Source of the DNA: CABZJG01 sp965659715
GTDB lineage: Bacteria > Pseudomonadota > Alphaproteobacteria > Rhodobacterales > Rhodobacteraceae
Reading direction: 5' to 3'
Length of the DNA: 39,698 nucleotides
Assembly: GCA_965659715.1 (NCBI GenBank)
Contig: CBFHXE010000017.1
Span: forward strand, 1-39,698
A program made the position numbers and the translations under genes. The notes below the pieces were generated by a model. That model was not told the DNA's origin, ran no database searches, and was given only the letters and a program-made list of their open reading frames with translations. Of the stretch, positions 31,668-39,174 are shown in pieces. Numbering within the stretch: the first letter of the stretch is position 1; the number at the start of each line of letters is the position of its first letter.

Positions 31668-33927
31668 TTGATTGGTTTTTCAACGCCGCAACGATGCGCG
31701 GGGGCGACATCGGCAATTGCCTCAGGCGGACCCCTGAGGCGGCTGAAACCGCGTTGGCGATGGCGGCCAAGGGCGGACAAATGGATGTCTCTCCAACTCC
31801 GCGCACACCATAGGGGTGACCGGGGTTTGGCACTTCGATAATCACCGTGTCGATCATCGGCAAATCTGACGCAAGCGGGATACGGTAATCAAGGAAACCG
31901 GCGTTTTGCAGGCGCCCGTCATCACCATAAATATATTCTTCATTTAAGGCCCAGCCAATACCCTGCGCTGCGCCGCCTTGGTACTGGCCTTCGACATACG
32001 TAGGGTGTATCGCCTTGCCGGCATCTTGCACCACCGTATAGCGTAAAATTTCGGTTTTGCCCGTCTCTGGATCAACCTCAGCGTCGACCACATGGGTGGC
32101 AAAGCTTACGCCTGCACCCTCTGGCGAGGCCTCAAAGTGGCCCACAATTGGACCGCCGGTTGCGCCCATATCAGCGGTTAAGTCTTTCAGAGGAAGGGGA
32201 TCGAAATCGCCGGCATTTGGGCCAGAAGGCACAGCAAATCCATCTTGCCATTTTACGGCCTCCTTCGGGATACCCCATTTAACTGCTGCGCGTTTACATA
32301 GTTTTTCGACCGCATCACGCGCCGCTTTGATGGTTGCCAATCCAGAAGCATAGGTGACCCGTGAGCCGTGGCTGATTTCATTGTAACCCAATGTTGCTGT
32401 ATCTGCGATCGTACAGCGGATATTATCATATGGGATGCCAAGCTCTTCGGCCGCCATCAACGCCATAGAAGCCCGGCTGCCGCCGATATCCGGCGTGCCC
32501 ACCGAAATTTGCGCTGTGCCATCTTCCGACAGCGCCAAAGAAACGGCTGTTTCGCCGCCATGGTTAAACCAAAAGCCACAGGATATGCCACGTCCTTGGC
32601 CCGGCTTAAGAGGCGCTGAATAATGCGGGTGCGCTTTTGCAGCTTCTAATGTCTCTACAAGACCAATGGCATCAAAGCGGGGGCCGAAGCTGGATTTGGA
32701 TCCGGTGTGCGCGGCATTTTTCAGCCGGATGTCAATGGGATCCAAATTTAGCTTTTTGCACAGCTCATCAATCACGGATTCCACTGCGAAAGCGGCCATA
32801 GGCGAACCCGGCGCGCGGTAAGCGGCCTGTTTCGGGCGGTTTGACATTACATCATAGCCAACCTGCAGAACATTTTCGAGGTTATAAGGCGCAAAGGCGC
32901 ACATGGCACTTTCATCACAAGGTGCGCCCGGAAAGGCGCCGCCCTGCAAGCGAAACACGCCCTTTGCAGCGGTTATTTTGCCGTCTTTTGTCATCCCTAT
33001 TTTAATATCCATCGATGTCGAGGATGTGGGGCCGGTGGCGCGAAATACTTCGGACCGGTTCATAACCAGTTTTACCGAACGGTTCGCTTTTCGGGCCAGT
33101 GCCAACGCAACAGGTTCAATAAAAACAGTTGTTTTCCCACCAAAGCCGCCGCCAATTTCCGATGCTGTGACCCGTAACTGGCTGGTTTCCAAATCGAGCA
33201 GGGCGGCACAGACTTTTTGGGCGTGCCAATGTCCTTGGGTGGTGCACCACAGTTCGCCTTTTCCGTCGCTGCCCAATGTCGCAAGGCAGGCGTGCGGCTC
33301 AATATAGCCTTGGTGTGTCGCTTCTGTGACAAAGCTGTCTTCAATCACCAGATCTGCTGCGGCAAATCCAGCCTCTAAATTGCCATGCCCGCTTTCATGA
33401 TACCGCACCACATTGGGGTGAAGACCTTCTGGAACCGAGCTGTCAGCCGCCCCTTTTCGCAAAACAGGTGCGCCCGATGCCATAGCAGCATCGACATCTG
33501 TCACATGCGGCAAAACCTCGTAGTCGACTTTAATCAATTTAAGCGCATCGCGCGCGTCTAGGGCGGATGTGGCCGCAACCGCCGCCACTGCATGCCCATC
33601 ATAAAGCGCTTTTTCCCCCGCCATCACATTTTCCAAAATATTCCAAAACTCGCCTGCGAGACCACTTTCAAAAGGTACATTTTTGGAAAAATCCGCACGG
33701 GTTACAACCGCCTTAACGCCTTTCATAGCCTCAGCTTCGCTGGTGTCTATGGAAAGAATACGGGCATGTGCGTGCGGCGAGCGCAAAATCGCAGCGTGTA
33801 GCATACCGGGCGCAGACATATCTGCACCGAATTTGGCGCGGCCAGTTACTTTGTCAAATCCATCGGGACGATTGGGGCGGGTACCGACATATTTGAAGTC
33901 GGTTGTTTTTGGTTCATCCAAAGCCAT
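31660..33927 (-). CDS. Xanthine-dehydrogenase-family molybdopterin-binding large subunit (CoxL-like)
   Basis: 755 residues, the molybdenum cofactor subunit of an LMS-type hydroxylase. The hammerhead domain starts RPDGFDKVTGRAKFGADMSAPGMLHAAILRSPHAHARI. The Mo domain has TQGHWHAQK, EIGGGFGGKT and the active-site loop KQAAYRAPGSP. The catalytic Glu sits in GVRGVGETSICPPLAAIANAV. CO dehydrogenase form I would have AYxCSFR and form II AYRGAGR, so this loop points to neither; the substrate is probably a heterocycle or aldehyde. It abuts the iron-sulfur gene (TAAATG). Electrons would pass to the [2Fe-2S] and FAD subunits encoded upstream. Confidence 0.92.
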   Translation of the reverse strand: MALDEPKTTDFKYVGTRPNRPDGFDKVTGRAKFGADMSAPGMLHAAILRSPHAHARILSIDTSEAEAMKGVKAVVTRADFSKNVPFESGLAGEFWNILENVMAGEKALYDGHAVAAVAATSALDARDALKLIKVDYEVLPHVTDVDAAMASGAPVLRKGAADSSVPEGLHPNVVRYHESGHGNLEAGFAAADLVIEDSFVTEATHQGYIEPHACLATLGSDGKGELWCTTQGHWHAQKVCAALLDLETSQLRVTASEIGGGFGGKTTVFIEPVALALARKANRSVKLVMNRSEVFRATGPTSSTSMDIKIGMTKDGKITAAKGVFRLQGGAFPGAPCDESAMCAFAPYNLENVLQVGYDVMSNRPKQAAYRAPGSPMAAFAVESVIDELCKKLNLDPIDIRLKNAAHTGSKSSFGPRFDAIGLVETLEAAKAHPHYSAPLKPGQGRGISCGFWFNHGGETAVSLALSEDGTAQISVGTPDIGGSRASMALMAAEELGIPYDNIRCTIADTATLGYNEISHGSRVTYASGLATIKAARDAVEKLCKRAAVKWGIPKEAVKWQDGFAVPSGPNAGDFDPLPLKDLTADMGATGGPIVGHFEASPEGAGVSFATHVVDAEVDPETGKTEILRYTVVQDAGKAIHPTYVEGQYQGGAAQGIGWALNEEYIYGDDGRLQNAGFLDYRIPLASDLPMIDTVIIEVPNPGHPYGVRGVGETSICPPLAAIANAVSAASGVRLRQLPMSPPRIVAALKNQSNG

Positions 33928-34398
33928 TTAAGATGCCTCCCTTAAATCTGCCGCTGTGTCCATGATCGCGCGGATAATTTTATCATAGCCTGTGCAGCGG
34001 CAAAGATTGCCTGCCAGCCAATAGCGCACTTCACTTTCGGTGGGGTTAGGGTTTTTATCCAACAGCGCTTTCGTCGCGACAAGGATGCCGGGGGTGCAAA
34101 TCCCGCATTGCAACGCAGCATATTCAATGAATTTTTGCTGCAAAGGATGCAGGCTTTCCCCCTCTGCCATCCCTTCAATGGTTGAAATTGATTTGCCCTC
34201 TGCTTCGGCGCCCAACACCAGACAGGAGCACACATCCAAAGTGACCGAGCAGGCACCGCAATCACCTGTTCCGCAGCCTTCTTTTGCGCCTGTTAGGTTG
34301 AGCTTGTCGCGCAGACAATCCAGCAATGTCTCGCGCGGATCACACAAAAATTCTACTTCGTCACCGTTCACCGTGGTGCTTACATGGATTTTGCTCAT
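33928..34398 (-). CDS. [2Fe-2S] small subunit of the molybdenum hydroxylase (CoxS-like)
   Basis: 156 residues with both iron-sulfur domains. The plant-ferredoxin-like N-terminal cluster is ligated by GCGTGDCGACSV plus the later Cys in the CSCL segment. The helical C-terminal cluster is ligated by QCGICTPG and NLCRCTGYDKI. It relays electrons between the Mo and FAD subunits. The N-terminus (STTVNGDEVEFLCDPRETLLDCLRDKLNLTG) is standard. The ATG overlaps the FAD-subunit stop by 4 nt, and its own TAA abuts the large-subunit ATG. Confidence 0.94.
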   Translation of the reverse strand: MSKIHVSTTVNGDEVEFLCDPRETLLDCLRDKLNLTGAKEGCGTGDCGACSVTLDVCSCLVLGAEAEGKSISTIEGMAEGESLHPLQQKFIEYAALQCGICTPGILVATKALLDKNPNPTESEVRYWLAGNLCRCTGYDKIIRAIMDTAADLREAS

Positions 34399-35258
34399 GA
34401 TTTTCTCCTCGCCCGCTGATAGGCAATTTTGGCGGCGCGCTGTGCCAGTACGCCCGCCACATGGGTGCGGTATTCTATGGTGCCGCGTTTGTCGTTGATC
34501 GGATCGCAGGCGTCGCGCACAGCCGAGGCGAGCGCCGTGAGCGCTGCATCATCAAGCGCGCTGCCAATTAGGGCTTCAGCGGCGCTTTTAACCAATCTTA
34601 CAGTTGGGGCAACCGCTCCAATTGCAACACGTGCCTTGGCAATCTGCGGTCCATCCAACTCAAGGCTTACGGCGCAGCCCACAACGGCGATATCCATCTC
34701 TGTGCGCGGAATAAACCGCAAATAGGCATCTGCACCGCTTGCGGATTGGGCCGGTAAATTCACAGAAGCAATGACTTCGCCGGATTGTAATGTCGTTTTG
34801 CCCGGTCCGCTAGGAATGGTGTCCACGGGAACCTGTCGTTGCCCGTCGGGGCCGATAACTGTCACGCTTGCATTTGCGGCCAGCATGGCTGGCACTGAAT
34901 CAGCCGCTGGTGAGCCATTGCACAGATTGCCCGTTAATGTGGCGCGCCCTTGCACTTGGGTTGACCCGATGAGGTTCATCGCTTCGACAAGACCCGGCCA
35001 TTCTGTTTTTAGTGCGCCGTGTTCATAAAGTTGCGCACCGCTCACAGCTGCGCCAATTTGCCAACTGCCATCTGCCAAACATTGAATATCAGCAGCACCA
35101 GGAATTTGTTTGATATCAATCAAAGCATCAGGGGTTACAAATTCTCCGCGCAGCTGTACCAGAACATCGGTCCCGCCTGCTAAAAAACGGATCGAGCCTT
35201 GTGTGGCCTGTGCCAAGTCTACAGCATGTTCAAAACTGGTGGCTGTGTGATATTGCAT
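34395..35258 (-). CDS. FAD-binding medium subunit of the molybdenum hydroxylase (CoxM-like)
   Basis: 287 residues of the FAD_binding_5 / CO_deh_flav_C architecture. SFEHAVDLAQATQGSIRFLAGGTDVLVQLRG contains the first FAD motif, and TLTGNLCNGSPAADSVPAMLA contains the second (in place of the usual T.GGN, here TGN). The C-terminal domain (GCAVSLELDGPQIAKARVAIGAVAPTVRLVKSAAEAL) is typical. It is the first gene of the operon M-S-L-moaD-like, with a strong GGAGGT before the ATG and a palindrome just upstream. Confidence 0.93.
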   Translation of the reverse strand: MQYHTATSFEHAVDLAQATQGSIRFLAGGTDVLVQLRGEFVTPDALIDIKQIPGAADIQCLADGSWQIGAAVSGAQLYEHGALKTEWPGLVEAMNLIGSTQVQGRATLTGNLCNGSPAADSVPAMLAANASVTVIGPDGQRQVPVDTIPSGPGKTTLQSGEVIASVNLPAQSASGADAYLRFIPRTEMDIAVVGCAVSLELDGPQIAKARVAIGAVAPTVRLVKSAAEALIGSALDDAALTALASAVRDACDPINDKRGTIEYRTHVAGVLAQRAAKIAYQRARRKS

Positions 35259-35273
35259 GCTACCTCCATTACG

Positions 35274-35292
35274 GTGAAAACAAAAATTTCAC
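35274..35292 (-). promoter_or_regulatory. Palindrome upstream of the molybdoenzyme operon
   Basis: GTGAAA (35274-35279) and TTTCAC (35287-35292) form an inverted repeat with a 7-base spacer, 16 nt before the first ATG of the operon. Size and place fit a repressor operator; the regulator is not identifiable in the window. Confidence 0.4.
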
Positions 35293-35462
35293 GTTATAGT
35301 ACGCCCAGACTTTGGCATATCAACGTGGCTGTCAAGACAGGTTTGCTAGCTGTGTCAATTTAACCAACGCCAACGGCGACGCTTGCTTAATTGTAGGCTG
35401 GCCTTTTGCCCCGTTTTTTAGGCAAGAAACAAGTAGGATAAATTTAACTTTCATTTATCGGC

Positions 35463-36515
35463 ATGTTTGATAGCTTTGAGATGTCGCATAACAGATTGCA
35501 TAGCCAACACATGCCAAATCAAACAGTGAAACATTTTGTCCCTAAGTCAGAGCAAATGGCGTTGATGCCAGAGATTTCTGGAAATGAGGTAAATGGTTTG
35601 GGTGAAACTGTTTTTCGGCGTCCAAGCTATGTGTATTGGGGCAACAATCCGGATGATACGGCGCATGGTGAAGTGCAGAAATGGTTTTACACAGTTGATC
35701 CAGGTTTAGAAGAATTTTCCAAGTTGCGCGCCGCCCGGCAAAAAATCTTGGATGCCCCGCTGCGGACGGTTGGCCCAACGCAAAAGCCCCTTATGGCCGA
35801 CGCGGTCGCCAACGCTATAGCAGAATTTAAAGAAAACGGTGTATTTGAAAAATATGGGGCTGTGGCCTTTAATCCAGATTGGGCTTTTGAAGAAGTCGAG
35901 ATAACCTATAAAAATATTATCATTCTGGGCTTTCATCATACCTATGATGAAATTGAAAAAGCCCCGCAACCCGAAGCGGGCGTTGAAGTCATGCGGCAGT
36001 ACAAACGGGCGGCATATGGCGCGAAATTTATGGCCAACTGGCTACATGATCAAGGCTGGGAAGCTGAGCCGCTGACCGGTCCAATGTCTGGTAAAATCAC
36101 CATGATACCCGCGGCTTTACAGGCCGGCTTTGGAGAATTGGGTAAGCATGGATCAATTATCACACCAGAGTTTGGATCAAGCTTTCGGCTATCGGCTGTT
36201 TTAACCGATGCACCGCTTCCACTTTATGAACCTACAGCGCATGGGGTAGATGACTTTTGCACCAATTGCCGAATTTGCGAAGCAGCATGCCCCACGGACG
36301 CAATTTTTCCAGAAAAGCAAATGGTGCGTGGGACCGAGAAGTGGTACGTTGATTTTGACAAATGCTTGCCATTTTTTAATGAACATCAAGGCTGTGCTAT
36401 TTGTATAGCGGTTTGCCCTTGGAGCCGTCCTGGGATCGGAATGAATCTTGCTCAAAAGCTGATGAAACGGGCTCAGCGGCGAGAGGCGCAAAGTCCATAT
36501 ACATCAGCGACTTAA
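35463..36515 (+). CDS. Reductive-dehalogenase-like cobalamin/iron-sulfur protein
   Basis: 350 residues resembling the catalytic portion of reductive dehalogenases and related to QueG-type proteins. Two [4Fe-4S] motifs are visible near the C-terminus: FCTNCRICEAACPTDAI and, after CLPFFNEHQ, GCAICIAVCPWSRPG. The region before (KIIILGFHHTYDEI-like strand, YKRAAYGAKFMANWLHDQGWEAEPLTGP, GFGELGKHGSIITPEFGSSFRLSAVLTDAPL) matches the cobalamin-domain pattern of the family. No Tat signal, no RdhB anchor gene and no fused ferredoxin-reductase domain are present, so it is probably cytoplasmic and needs a separate electron donor. Starts at 35463, 35481 and 35511 are all possible; none has a strong ribosome site. 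Monocistronic. Halogenated substrate is inference only. Confidence 0.82.
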   Translation: MFDSFEMSHNRLHSQHMPNQTVKHFVPKSEQMALMPEISGNEVNGLGETVFRRPSYVYWGNNPDDTAHGEVQKWFYTVDPGLEEFSKLRAARQKILDAPLRTVGPTQKPLMADAVANAIAEFKENGVFEKYGAVAFNPDWAFEEVEITYKNIIILGFHHTYDEIEKAPQPEAGVEVMRQYKRAAYGAKFMANWLHDQGWEAEPLTGPMSGKITMIPAALQAGFGELGKHGSIITPEFGSSFRLSAVLTDAPLPLYEPTAHGVDDFCTNCRICEAACPTDAIFPEKQMVRGTEKWYVDFDKCLPFFNEHQGCAICIAVCPWSRPGIGMNLAQKLMKRAQRREAQSPYTSAT

Positions 36516-36674
36516 TCAAGATAAATTAATTTGCAAATCAATATTTCCAAACACAAAAAATGAGAAATTTCCGCACTTGTGAGGGCATATGATTTTAATA
36601 GACTGGATGACAAAGGTGCTTTTCTTATTTTGTATTAAGCTCTATACCGCGCCTAAATTAAAGGCATACCAAAG

Positions 36675-37397
36675 ATGACGAGTGTTTCAGTTATAATACC
36701 GATCAAGAATGAGGCGGAGAATATCCGCACCTTGATAGACGAAATAGTTGCCGCGCTTGAACCAGTAACTCAGTTTGAAGTGATTGTTGTGAATGATGGC
36801 TCAACTGACGGCTCATCGCAGGTGGTTAGAGACGCAATGCAAACTTACGCTAACCTTTTACTGCTCGAGCATGCATCATCCGCGGGACAATCGGCCGCCG
36901 TGCACAGTGGTGTTTTGGCCGCAAAAATGCCTATTATTGCAACTCTGGATGGTGATGGGCAAAATCCACCCGAAAATTTGCCCAGTTTAGTAGCGCCGTT
37001 TTTAGATAAACCTGCCAAATTACAGCTTGGTTTGGTGGCAGGTCAGAGGGTGGGGCGTCAAGATAAGATGTCCAAAAAAATTGCATCAAAATTTGCCAAT
37101 GTACTGCGTGGGTTTCTGTTGCAAGATGGGACACGAGATACCGGATGTGGATTGAAAGCGTTTCGTCGGGACGCTTTTTTGCAATTGCCATATTTCAATC
37201 ATATGCACAGGTACTTACCGGCATTGTTTAAAGCGTATGGGTGGGATATTTTACATGTTGATGTGTCTCATGCAGCCCGTATCGCGGGCCGGTCAAATTA
37301 TTCAAACTTACAGCGCGCAGTTGTCGGAGCGATAGACCTTTTTGGGGTTATGTGGCTGGTCCGCCGTGCTAAACGCGCACGCATAGTAAAAAAGTAG
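36675..37397 (+). CDS. GT2 glycosyltransferase, dolichyl/polyprenyl-phosphate sugar synthase-like (DPM1/ArnC type)
   Basis: 240 residues with the GT-A fold. SVIIPIKNEAENI opens the nucleotide site, VIVVNDGSTDGS follows, and DGDGQNPPENLP carries the metal-binding acidic motif. DTGCGLKAFRRDAF and FNHMHRYLPALF match dolichol-phosphate mannosyltransferase-like enzymes. It lacks the C-terminal membrane spans of ArnC, so it is likely a peripheral enzyme. It would load a sugar onto a polyprenyl phosphate for the GT39 transferase two genes downstream. 6 nt separate it from the LAB_N gene. Confidence 0.9.
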   Translation: MTSVSVIIPIKNEAENIRTLIDEIVAALEPVTQFEVIVVNDGSTDGSSQVVRDAMQTYANLLLLEHASSAGQSAAVHSGVLAAKMPIIATLDGDGQNPPENLPSLVAPFLDKPAKLQLGLVAGQRVGRQDKMSKKIASKFANVLRGFLLQDGTRDTGCGLKAFRRDAFLQLPYFNHMHRYLPALFKAYGWDILHVDVSHAARIAGRSNYSNLQRAVVGAIDLFGVMWLVRRAKRARIVKK

Positions 37398-37403
37398 GCC
37401 CAG

Positions 37404-37727
37404 ATGGACACATTGATGGCATTTCTAAAAGTTGAGAGCGGGCTTGAATTGGCTTGGGTGGCATTTGGGTTAATAGGCCAGTTAATGTTTACCGCACGCT
37501 TCTTGGTGCAGTGGGTCGCCTCTGAACGTGTCCGTCGGTCCATCATTCCAACTGCGTTTTGGTATTTTTCGCTGGCTGGTGGCAGCACGCTGTTGACCTA
37601 TGCCATCTACCGTCAGGATCCGGTATTCATACTAGGGCAATCTTTGGGCGTGTTTATTTACACACGAAACCTTTGGCTAATCCACAAATCTAGCCGCGAG
37701 AACGCGGCGGAGCAAAAGGATGTTTAA
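37404..37727 (+). CDS. LAB_N domain small membrane protein
   Basis: 107 residues matching the N-terminal domain of lipid-A-disaccharide synthase (LAB_N) as a stand-alone protein: WVAFGLIGQLMFTARFLVQWVASERVRRSIIPTAFWYFSLAGGSTLLTYAIYRQDPVFILGQSLGVFIYTRNL. It has three membrane spans. Stand-alone LAB_N genes commonly sit between a GT2 and a GT39 transferase, as here. A flippase or chaperone-like role has been suggested for such small proteins but is not settled. Its end overlaps the GT39 gene by 8 nt. Confidence 0.92.
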   Translation: MDTLMAFLKVESGLELAWVAFGLIGQLMFTARFLVQWVASERVRRSIIPTAFWYFSLAGGSTLLTYAIYRQDPVFILGQSLGVFIYTRNLWLIHKSSRENAAEQKDV

Positions 37728-39174
37728 CCAGAGAACAGCAGTTTTCTGGGCCTTTTCGTTTATCCTTCTGTTAACCGCCCTGCGGATTTTAGCGCTGGCG
37801 ATAAGCCCCACCGATCTTTTTGTTGACGAAGCGCAATATTGGTTTTGGGGACAAAATCTTGATTTTGGGTATTATTCCAAACCTCCGCTGATAGCCTGGC
37901 TTATCCGGTTTGTAACCGAACTTGCAAACTCGTCCGAGGCTTTTTGGGTGCGCTTGCCGGCGCCATTGCTGCATGGTCTAACCGCAGTATTGCTGGGGGT
38001 ATTTGCAGCCCGGCACTTTGATTTTGTAGCTGGCGCTTGGGTGTCAGCGGGGTATGTGTCGTTGCCAATTGTGGCGGTTGGCAGCTTTATGATTTCAACC
38101 GACACAGTACTGGCACCGTTTTATGTTTTGGCTTTGATTTTCTATGATCAAGCAAATCGAAGCGGTTCCCTGCGCGCTGCTGCTATGGCTGGTGCGGTGC
38201 TTGGTGCGGCCTTTATGGCTAAATATGCAGCGCTGTATTTTATCATATGCTTGCCGTTGGTTTATCTTTTTTGTGGTGATCAACGGCTGCGCTGGGCGCA
38301 ATACGGGGCATTTTTGAGTTTATTCTTGGCTGTCATTGCCCCCAATATAGCGTGGAATTTTGCCAATGAGCTTACCACTCTAAGCCATACCGCTGAAAAT
38401 GTGCAGTGGGTGAAGCCTGAAGCCGAGACTGGGTTTTCTCTGGTTAATATGGCTGAGTTTTTACTGTTGCAAGCTGTGGTTATCGGGCCATTGGCTTTTG
38501 CTGTTATAGGGGCGCAGGCGCTGGGATATAAGCGGTCCAAGCAAGCCAAAAACCTTCTATTAATGTCGCTGCCGATCGTGCTTTTGATCACCGTGCAGGC
38601 CGGTCTAAGCCGCGCCTATGCAAATTGGGCCTTTCCTTTTGTTTTCGCTGGAATAACTTTGGCCATGCTTGCCATGGGGCCGCGGTTAAAAATTGCTTCA
38701 TTGATCCTAAATACCGCGATTGGGCTGATTGTGACCGGGGCTGTCATGTTTGCCGATTCTGCCTCTGTGAATGGCCGGTTAATCGCCGAGCGCTACTTGC
38801 TTCGCTCGGAGTTGAGCCGGCAAATAGCAGCGGTTGCCAAAGAACAAGATATAGAAGTTATTGTTGCCCAAAACCGGGATGTTTTGGCTGATCTTTTCCA
38901 TACACTACGTGCGCAAGATTTCGACATTCGGGCGCTTACCCATAGCGCGCAGCCAGCGCATTACTACGCGCAAAAATATCCATTTGAAGCGGGTTTTCAA
39001 TCCCCGCTTTTGATGGTGTCTATTGAGCCATTGGCGCTTGATTGTGCGTCTTCTGAATATAAGTCCTTGGACGCGATCTTTTTAAATCGCGGTGCCTACC
39101 GTGATGCATCATTTCATCTCTACCGCATCGAACCTGACTGTCAAACCGCGTTGCTTAAAGCCCCATCGGACTAA
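37720..39174 (+). CDS. GT39 family glycosyltransferase (ArnT/PMT-like)
   Basis: 484 residues with about 10 to 12 membrane spans. The N-terminal periplasmic loop FVDEAQYWFWGQNLDFGYYSKPPLIAWLIR holds the acidic Asp-Glu pair and Lys-Pro-Pro of the PMT_2/ArnT family. ALIFYDQANRSGSLRAAAMAGAVLGAAFMAKYAALYFIICLPLVYLF is the typical later block, and a soluble tail of about 120 residues follows the last span. The enzyme would transfer a sugar from polyprenyl phosphate to an envelope acceptor such as lipid A on the periplasmic side. It is the last gene of the GT2-LAB_N-GT39 operon. Its stop overlaps the convergent dehalogenase stop by 4 nt. Confidence 0.92.
   Translation: MFNQRTAVFWAFSFILLLTALRILALAISPTDLFVDEAQYWFWGQNLDFGYYSKPPLIAWLIRFVTELANSSEAFWVRLPAPLLHGLTAVLLGVFAARHFDFVAGAWVSAGYVSLPIVAVGSFMISTDTVLAPFYVLALIFYDQANRSGSLRAAAMAGAVLGAAFMAKYAALYFIICLPLVYLFCGDQRLRWAQYGAFLSLFLAVIAPNIAWNFANELTTLSHTAENVQWVKPEAETGFSLVNMAEFLLLQAVVIGPLAFAVIGAQALGYKRSKQAKNLLLMSLPIVLLITVQAGLSRAYANWAFPFVFAGITLAMLAMGPRLKIASLILNTAIGLIVTGAVMFADSASVNGRLIAERYLLRSELSRQIAAVAKEQDIEVIVAQNRDVLADLFHTLRAQDFDIRALTHSAQPAHYYAQKYPFEAGFQSPLLMVSIEPLALDCASSEYKSLDAIFLNRGAYRDASFHLYRIEPDCQTALLKAPSD

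Noticed and set aside
31660..35258. Carbon monoxide dehydrogenase
   Set aside because: The large-subunit loop AYRAPGSP matches neither the form I (AYxCSFR) nor the form II (AYRGAGR) signature, so only a general molybdenum hydroxylase call is justified.
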